NCBI GenBank assembly: GCA_021789355.1 | Contig: JAJYJR010000178.1 | Location: forward strand, 1 to 9,880 | Direction of reading: 5' to 3' | DNA: 9,880 nt | DNA from: Chloroflexota bacterium | GTDB taxonomy: Bacteria; Chloroflexota; Limnocylindria; Limnocylindrales; CSP1-4 | In this document: positions 5,795-9,880 of the stretch, one piece after another | Numbering within the stretch: the first letter of the stretch is position 1 | Layout: each line of letters starts with the position of its first letter | Program-made: the position numbers and the translations under genes | The notes under the pieces: model-generated | What the model saw: the letters and a program-made list of their open reading frames with translations, nothing else | Told to the model about the DNA's origin: nothing | The model's database searches: none

Positions 5795-6587
5795 GCAGGC
5801 CTACGGCGGCAACCTCGACCCAGAGCTCTCCGAGGCGCTGGAGGGCATTCCGCCCCTCCAGGCGCGCTACAGCGCCGCGGCCAGGCCCTCCGAGGGCTCC
5901 CTCGCCGCACAGGACGGTGGCACCCTCCTGGGTCAAATGACCTTCGACCTCAGCCAGGTCGCGTTAGGCATTGGCCTTGAGCACCTGGCCTGCTGGTATG
6001 CCCTGCCCATTCAGGCACGCCGGATGCCCGCAGTCACCCACTTCACGTTGATACGCACTGCTCTGGAGGGCGCCACGCTCGCGCGATGGCTTCTGGAGCC
6101 GACGACTGAGGGCGAGCGGACCTCGCGAAGCGCCAGGGCACAGTGGGACGACTACGAGCAGCAACGCCAGATGCAGGAGGTCGCCGGCGCTCCGACCGAG
6201 CAGCAGGACAAGTGGAAGCCCGCCGGTCAGAAGCAGCGCGAGCTCCTCGCGGCCGTGGAAAGCGCCGGCCTGAAGCTGGCCGAACGGCGCAGCAAGACCT
6301 ACCGGTTCGACCACTATGTCTTCCCGGAGGAGCAGGTCGCGAAACACGGTGGACGGCGGCTCGGGAAGCTCCTCTATCAGATCCTGAGCGCCCCAGCGCA
6401 CGCCCAACAATGGTCTGCATACCAGGGTGCGCGATGGGAACTCCTGGAGGAGTCCGCGGTGCGCCCTGGCACGCAGACGATGTTGCTTTCGGGTCGCCAA
6501 GACGTGGCCGAGGTCATAACCGTCATCGCCGTCTTGGCGTTCTCAGACGCGATCACCGAGTTCGAGCGCTACGGCGCCCGCCGGTGA
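5787..6587 (+). CDS. Uncharacterised helical protein
   Basis: I do not recognise this 266-aa protein with confidence. It starts at GTG 5787, 6 nt after GGGAGGAG. Predicted features are mostly helical. The stretch 82-105 (AVTHFTLIRTALEGATLARW) is amphipathic and resembles hypothetical actinobacterial proteins with a 'h..lvR.alEaaa.A.WLLdP' segment. A charged linker with many Gln and Lys follows (120-150). Then KLLYQILSAPAHAQQWSAYQ (195-214) sits where such proteins have a conserved Ser/His helix. A C-terminal helix is hydrophobic (DVAEVITVIAVLAFSDAI, 239-256) but too interrupted for a clear membrane anchor. Paired helices with an 'LS..aH' element could suggest a HEPN-like fold, but there is no clean RxxxxH. 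It lies 52 nt downstream of the PD-(D/E)XK gene on the same strand, so it may be its partner. Confidence 0.75.
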   Translation: MTGQAYGGNLDPELSEALEGIPPLQARYSAAARPSEGSLAAQDGGTLLGQMTFDLSQVALGIGLEHLACWYALPIQARRMPAVTHFTLIRTALEGATLARWLLEPTTEGERTSRSARAQWDDYEQQRQMQEVAGAPTEQQDKWKPAGQKQRELLAAVESAGLKLAERRSKTYRFDHYVFPEEQVAKHGGRRLGKLLYQILSAPAHAQQWSAYQGARWELLEESAVRPGTQTMLLSGRQDVAEVITVIAVLAFSDAITEFERYGARR

Positions 6588-6659
6588 CCGACGAAGGGGG
6601 GCCGCGAGCCTTTAGGGAAGCGGCGTCATGTGGTGCGACGAATGCAGCGGGTGTTCGCC

Positions 6660-7217
6660 TCAGCTCTTGAGTGCGAGGTAGCCGAGGAAGTTGTTCATGG
6701 CGACGAACTTGGACGCTGACTCGCGCAGCTCCCGAGAAGCGTGGTCCCAGAACATGACGTTGAACGTGAACCCCCGGCCGCGCAGCTGGTTCACCGTCGG
6801 GACGTAGTCCGCGTCGCCGGCCACCAGGGTCACCTCGTCCACTCCCGCCTTCATACGCTCGTACGAGTCGGCCATGATCTCGGTCGTGATGCTGTTGTCG
6901 ACCTTCTTCTCGCGGTTGGCCGCGTTTCGGTCGTACACGATCGGCTCGAAGCCTCGGCTCCTCGCAAGCGCCCACAGGGAGTCGTTCGCGGGCGGCCGGG
7001 AGCCGAACAGGACCGCCCGGCCAACCTCCGATGCCTGCCCCCCCAGCGAACTCGAAGAGCCGCCCGAAGTCAATCTTCCACCCGTAGTCGCAGATCTTCT
7101 CCGTCTGGGCAGTCCAGATGTCTGGAACAAGGCCCGTCTGGACAGCACTCACGTGCATGCCCTCGATCCACACGTTCGAGTTGTCCACGTAGAGGTAGTT
7201 CGTGGCCCTGCTCCCAT
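6660..7217 (-). pseudogene. Frameshifted NYN/PIN-like (LabA-type) RNase
   Basis: Two frames together encode one NYN domain of about 185 aa. The N-terminal part (LYVDNSNVWIEGMHVSAV, then KIDFGRLFEF) ends at a run of seven G's (C's at 7038-7044 on the plus strand). After it the frame shifts to QASEVGRAVLFGSRPPANDS, EKKVDNSITTEIM, TLVAGDADYVPTVNQLRGRG and FVAMNNFLGYLALKS, stop at 6660. The acidic residues VDN, VDN and GDAD are the usual NYN metal-site positions. Six G's would restore the frame. The start is also poor: the ATG at 7217-7215 with GGCGGA upstream is one base out of frame with NYLYVDN, and the nearest in-frame start is a TTG at 7260 with no ribosome site. NYN proteins cleave RNA. Two indels suggest decay or sequencing error. 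It diverges from the NERD gene and converges on the helical gene (72 bp apart). Confidence 0.75.
7038..7044 (-). repeat. G7 homopolymer at the NYN frameshift
   Basis: Seven C's on the plus strand read as GCT GGGGGGG CAG on the gene strand. The upstream NYN frame and the downstream NYN frame join only if the run is six (or nine) long. A single-base gain in a G-run can be a sequencing error, a slippage mutation or a phase-variation switch; one sequence cannot tell them apart. Confidence 0.6.
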
Positions 7218-7232
7218 GCGCCAGTCCGCCTG

Positions 7233-7252
7233 CATATCGTAGTGGCGATATG
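7233..7252. promoter_or_regulatory. Palindrome CATATCG-N6-CGATATG, candidate operator
   Basis: CATATCG (7233-7239) and CGATATG (7246-7252) are perfect inverted arms with a 6-bp spacer (TAGTGG). The site lies in the short gap between the divergent NYN and NERD genes and is richer in A and T than its surroundings. Size and placement suit a dimeric repressor binding to control both genes. The bound factor is not in the window. Confidence 0.4.
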
Positions 7253-7289
7253 AGCGGCAACGACCGACGCGAACGCAGGCTGGTCTGAG

Positions 7290-8081
7290 GTGGGCGACTG
7301 GCGCGTGAAGTACGACGGCGTGTGCTCGAGGTGCGGCCGCGAGCTCCACGCCGGCGAGGTCGCGGTCTACGACCGGCCGACCCGCACCATCCGCTGCGTC
7401 TCGTGCCCGACGGCACCCGCCGCTGAGGCGCCAGAGGTCGATGCGGGCGTCGCCGGCCGGTCCGCCCGCCAGGAGCACGACCGCCGCGCCGCGAGGCGGG
7501 AGGCCGCGGTCAAGGAGCGCTGGGGGAACCGAATCGGCGGCGTCGTCCTGGCGCTGACCGACGAGCCCCAGTCGACGCGGGCGTGGGCGGCCGGTGCGCG
7601 GGGCGAGGAGAAGCTCGCGGAGGCGCTCGCCGGATTCACCGTGCTCCACGACCGCCGCGTCCCGGGCACCAGGGGGAACATCGACCACATCGTCGTGGCG
7701 CCGGCAGGGGTGTTCGTCGTCGACGCGAAGCACTTCGAGGGACGGATCGAGATCCGCAACCACGGCTGGTTCTTGCGACCCGACGAGAGGCTCCACGTCG
7801 GTCGGCGGGACTGCTCCGCTCTCGCCGACAACCTCGGTTGGCAGGTCGCAGCCGTCGAGAATGCGTTGTTGGCGGCCGGCGTCGAGCCCCTGCCGCCGAT
7901 CACCCCCGTTCTCTGCTTCGTCGACGGCGACTGGCCGCTCATCTCCCCGCCCGATGTGTTCCGGGGCGTCAGGCTCGAGGGCCCGAGGTCGCTCCGGAGG
8001 AGGCTGGCTGGCGAGGCCCTCGACGAGCCGGCTGTCACGCGCCTGGCGCGCGTCCTCGCCGCTGCGCTGCCGGCGAAGTAG
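7290..8081 (+). CDS. NERD-domain nuclease-like protein with N-terminal zinc-finger-like motif
   Basis: The 263-aa protein starts with a metal-binding-like knuckle: C12xxC15 and C36xxC39 (VCSRCGRELHAGE, then IRCVSCPT). A charged helical linker rich in Arg and Ala (55-80) follows. A NERD (nuclease-related) domain comes next: GARGEEKLAEAL (102-113, E106), then RGNIDHIVVAPAGVFVVDAK (128-147). The residues E106, D132 and D145-x-K147 match the PD-(D/E)XK-like core of NERD proteins. Cutting of DNA or RNA is predicted from the family, not shown. The start is GTG 7290; an alternative GTG at 7305 has AGGTG 12 nt upstream and would drop five residues. No membrane segment is visible. It diverges from the NYN RNase, and its stop lies 1 bp from the end of the convergent truncated gene. 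Confidence 0.85.
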   Translation: MGDWRVKYDGVCSRCGRELHAGEVAVYDRPTRTIRCVSCPTAPAAEAPEVDAGVAGRSARQEHDRRAARREAAVKERWGNRIGGVVLALTDEPQSTRAWAAGARGEEKLAEALAGFTVLHDRRVPGTRGNIDHIVVAPAGVFVVDAKHFEGRIEIRNHGWFLRPDERLHVGRRDCSALADNLGWQVAAVENALLAAGVEPLPPITPVLCFVDGDWPLISPPDVFRGVRLEGPRSLRRRLAGEALDEPAVTRLARVLAAALPAK

Positions 8082-8082
8082 G

Positions 8083-8400
8083 TCAGCCGCGCCACCGAGC
8101 GCCTCGAGCTCGAGCCGACAGCTGCCGTCCGACCTTGCGTGCGGTTTCCTGGGCGTTGTCGGCCTCCCGGGCTCGTGTCTCAAGCTCGCGGGTCACGTCA
8201 TCGAGGTACTTCGGGAGCCGATCCACGAAGGCGACGTAGTCGTCATAGTCGGCCAGGGAGATGCGACGCGCCCCCGGCTCGTCCGAGCAGCCAGGGTCGA
8301 GGTCCGCGGTGTTGAGGGCACGCTTGGCCGACTCCCCGCCGCAGAGGACTGCGTACCGGTATCGGAAGCCATCGCGCTCCTCCTCGAGGTAGCTGGCGGC
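8083..8400 (-). pseudogene. 3' remnant of unknown gene, truncated by transposon
   Basis: The frame gives 105 codons: YLEEERDGFRYRYAVLCGGE, then RALNTADLDPGCSDEPGARR, ISLADYDDYVAFVDRLPKYL, then a charged helix (DDVTRELETRAREADNAQET) likely to be coiled coil. The reading looks coding, with third positions mostly G or C and no stops, but there is no start codon in frame near its beginning. The frame runs into the candidate transposon end at 8401, so the 5' part was probably separated by that insertion and should lie beyond the other end, outside the window. I do not recognise the family. The ATG at 8372 with a good GGAGGAG upstream is in another frame and gives an Arg/Ser/Thr-rich 59-residue product, judged a shadow. 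Its stop lies 1 bp from the NERD stop. Confidence 0.55.
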
Positions 8401-8489
8401 TGTTGCCGGCCACGCTATTCGGTGACGATCCGGCAGGATTGGCTGGGGATGCGACGGCAGCGCTGGATGGAGATGCCGCCGCCTGATCC

Positions 8490-9311
8490 TCACTGATCGC
8501 GGGTGAGCTCGGCGACGGCTTTCTTGGCGCAGGCGTCGTCGACGATCTCCTTGCCGTCTGAGGCCGCGGCGATGAGCGCGGCGACCGCGGCGTTGTTGAG
8601 GGCGCGGGGGATCCCGTTGGACTGGCGGTGGAGCCGCACGATCGCATCGTCGGCGAAGAGCTGGTCGCTCCGTCCGGCGAGCGCCAGGTGGTGGCGCAGG
8701 TAGGCCGTTGAGTCGCCAAGGTCCATCGGCCCGATGTGGTAGCGCACCGCGATGCGCTGGTCGAGCGCGGCGAACACCCCGAGGCGCAGCTGCCGGGCGA
8801 GGCTGGGCTGCCCGAGCAGGATCCCCGCGAACGGGCTGCGGCTGTCCATGTCGGAGTTGGTCAGCAGCCGGAGCTCTTCGAGCTGCTCGGGGGTGAGGAG
8901 GTGGGCCTCGTCGACCACGATGACGACCCGCCGATGGCGCTCGGCCTCCTCCGCCTCGAGCAGCTCGGAGGTCTGGGCCATCACCTCGGCCTTGTGGAAG
9001 CGCGGCGTCCCCCCGAGGGCCCGGACCACGCTGACATAGAGCCCCCGCGTCCCGAAGGCCGGGTTGGCGATGTAGATGAGGGCGTGGCGCGACGGATCGA
9101 GGGTCGCGCGGGCTGCCCGCGCGGCCACCGTCTTGCCGGTCCCCACCTCGCCCGTGATGACCCCGAGGGCGGCCTCCGCGATGCAGTGGCGGATGCGCGC
9201 CACGGCCTCCTCGTGGGGACCCCTCGTGAACAGCTCGGACGGTGCGAGGCTCTTGCCGAAGGGGGTGCGGGTGAAGCCGAAGTGGGCCTGCCAGGGTGCG
9301 CGCTCGCTCAT
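8490..9311 (-). CDS. ExeA/TnsC-like AAA+ ATPase of transposon
   Basis: This 273-aa ATPase probably regulates the adjacent transposase by marking target DNA, as MuB, TnsC or TniB do. It begins HFGFTRTPFGKSLAPSELF, the typical ExeA-like lead. Walker A is GEVGTGKT (residues 54-61) and Walker B is VVIVVDEAH (about 129-137). A sensor-1-like LLTNSD (149-154) and a C-terminal SNGIPRALNNAAVAAL with a sensor-2 arginine follow. Length is normal for the type. The ATG at 9311-9309 overlaps the transposase stop (TGATG), so the two are translationally coupled. Databases often label such proteins 'general secretion pathway protein A' because of the shared fold, but the neighbour shows a transposition role. 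No disruption is seen. Confidence 0.9.
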   Translation of the reverse strand: MSERAPWQAHFGFTRTPFGKSLAPSELFTRGPHEEAVARIRHCIAEAALGVITGEVGTGKTVAARAARATLDPSRHALIYIANPAFGTRGLYVSVVRALGGTPRFHKAEVMAQTSELLEAEEAERHRRVVIVVDEAHLLTPEQLEELRLLTNSDMDSRSPFAGILLGQPSLARQLRLGVFAALDQRIAVRYHIGPMDLGDSTAYLRHHLALAGRSDQLFADDAIVRLHRQSNGIPRALNNAAVAALIAAASDGKEIVDDACAKKAVAELTRDQ

Positions 9312-9880
9312 CAGAACGGCTCTCCGTCAAGGTCGCGGTACGCGATCGGGCCGCCCGTGATCGCCTCCTCGGCGGCGAGGACCGCGCCCAGGTAGTCGAT
9401 CCCGGTCGGCGGCGCCGGCGCAGGCGGCGGGGCTGGTGCCTGCCGGTGGACGTGGCGGGCGATCCGCCGCGGGGTGCACCAGCCCACCTGGTGGCCCCCG
9501 AACCAGACCTCGATCGCGAAGAGGTCTTCCGGGCGATAGCGCAGCTCGACGCTCCTCCCCGCGAGCGCCGCGTCCACCTCGTACTCGTTGCCCTCGAAGC
9601 TGACCGTGGCGGTGCGGCTCACCCGCCGCTGGGCCGACCACAGGAACGCGCTCCGCAGCAGCTCCGGATCTGCGGCCCGGGCTGGGCGCTTGGCGTATCG
9701 GGCAAGCGGCGACTCGCCGGTCTCGCTGTGGACCCGCACGTTGAGATAGCGCTCCACCCAGGCGCTGAAGCGGTCGTTGAGCTCGTCCAGGCTCGCGATC
9801 CCGACGGTCTCCGCCTCGAGCAGGAAGCGTTCCCGGATGACCCGGTTGAGCCGTTCCTGCTTGCCCCGTCCTTGCGGGGC
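9311..9880 (-). CDS. DDE (rve/Mu-type) transposase, C-terminal 189 aa
   Basis: The gene starts beyond the window edge. The visible part opens with APQGRGKQERLNRVIRERFL; the glutamate of GRGKQE is the third residue of the DDE triad in retroviral-integrase-like transposases. A helix follows (LDELNDRFSAWVERYLNVRV) and then HSETGESPLARY, a standard motif after the catalytic core. The last 110 residues contain a beta-rich Mu-transposase-C-like domain (SFEGNEYEVDAALAGRSVEL, then IEVWFGGHQVGWCTPRRIAR) and a Pro/Ala-rich linker. Two catalytic aspartates are presumed upstream, unseen. It cuts and joins transposon ends, with its ATPase partner immediately downstream. The GTG at 9757 is internal, not a start. 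Confidence 0.9.
   Translation of the reverse strand, partial: APQGRGKQERLNRVIRERFLLEAETVGIASLDELNDRFSAWVERYLNVRVHSETGESPLARYAKRPARAADPELLRSAFLWSAQRRVSRTATVSFEGNEYEVDAALAGRSVELRYRPEDLFAIEVWFGGHQVGWCTPRRIARHVHRQAPAPPPAPAPPTGIDYLGAVLAAEEAITGGPIAYRDLDGEPF

Larger units (their letters stand above)
8401..9880 (-). mobile_element. Mu/Tn552-like two-gene transposon, partial
   Basis: The region holds a DDE transposase C-terminus and an AAA+ ATPase coupled by a TGATG overlap, as in TniA/TniB, TnsB/TnsC or MuA/MuB type elements. The inner end is placed at 8401, where TGTTGCCGGCCACGCTATTC begins: transposons of this class start with TGT, and the coding frame of the neighbouring truncated gene stops making sense there. 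The other end and its target duplication lie outside the window, so the boundary is not proven. From 8401 to 8489 no gene is seen; this is presumably the transposase-binding end. Confidence 0.6.

Noticed and set aside
8193..8372. 59-residue minus ORF with ATG at 8372 and GGAGGAG upstream
   Set aside because: The product is Arg/Ser/Thr-rich and low complexity. The SD-like run is the GAG-GAG-GAG codons (EEE) of the better frame.
1..9880. tRNA, rRNA, CRISPR array or replication origin
   Set aside because: I saw no cloverleaf, rRNA-like stretch, regularly spaced short repeats or DnaA-box clusters.

Overview
This is a high-GC bacterial window with many GTG starts and tightly packed genes on both strands. 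It looks like an accessory region crowded with transposons. Codon use and protein families suit a high-GC lineage such as Actinomycetota or Chloroflexota, but no marker gene fixes the taxon.

Layout. (1) 1-92: possible N-terminus of a minus-strand transposase, cut by the window edge. (2) About 150-719: C-terminal remnant of a large serine recombinase. It ends in a segment of about 108 bp (repeat A, 607-715) that recurs at 2042-2147 (repeat B). The two direct copies flank a minus-strand gene (925-1917) for a two-barrel pyridoxamine-5'-phosphate-oxidase-like flavoprotein. (3) 2374-4882: complete IS21-family element with istA, istB, terminal and internal inverted repeats and a perfect 6-bp target duplication, GCGCGG. 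It sits after codon 9 of a PD-(D/E)XK nuclease-like gene. The 5' fragment (2347-2373) and 3' fragment (4889-5734) join in frame to about 290 aa once the element and one GCGCGG copy are removed. (4) 5787-6587: unrecognised helical protein, same strand as the nuclease gene. Its Shine-Dalgarno (SD) sequence lies in the loop of a perfect 9-bp inverted repeat whose 3' arm holds the start codon. (5) 6660-7217, minus: NYN/PIN-like RNase gene, frameshifted at a G7 run and probably again near its start. (6) 7290-8081, plus: NERD-domain nuclease-like protein with an N-terminal CxxC...CxxC motif, divergent from the NYN gene across a 7-6-7 palindrome. (7) 8083-8400, minus: 3' end of an unknown gene, cut by a second transposon. 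(8) 8401 to the window end: Mu/Tn552/Tn5053-like transposon with an ExeA/TnsC-like AAA+ ATPase (8490-9311) and the C-terminus of a DDE transposase (9311 onward).

Working together. Between the mobile elements are a PD-(D/E)XK protein, an unknown helical protein, a NYN RNase and a NERD protein: four nucleic-acid-directed or unknown genes in about 3.3 kb. This resembles a decaying defence or mobile-element island. At least three of the cargo genes are broken, so any system here may no longer work in this strain. The ancestral pair (PD-(D/E)XK plus the downstream helical gene) is the best candidate for an undescribed module. That functional link is inferred from gene order only.
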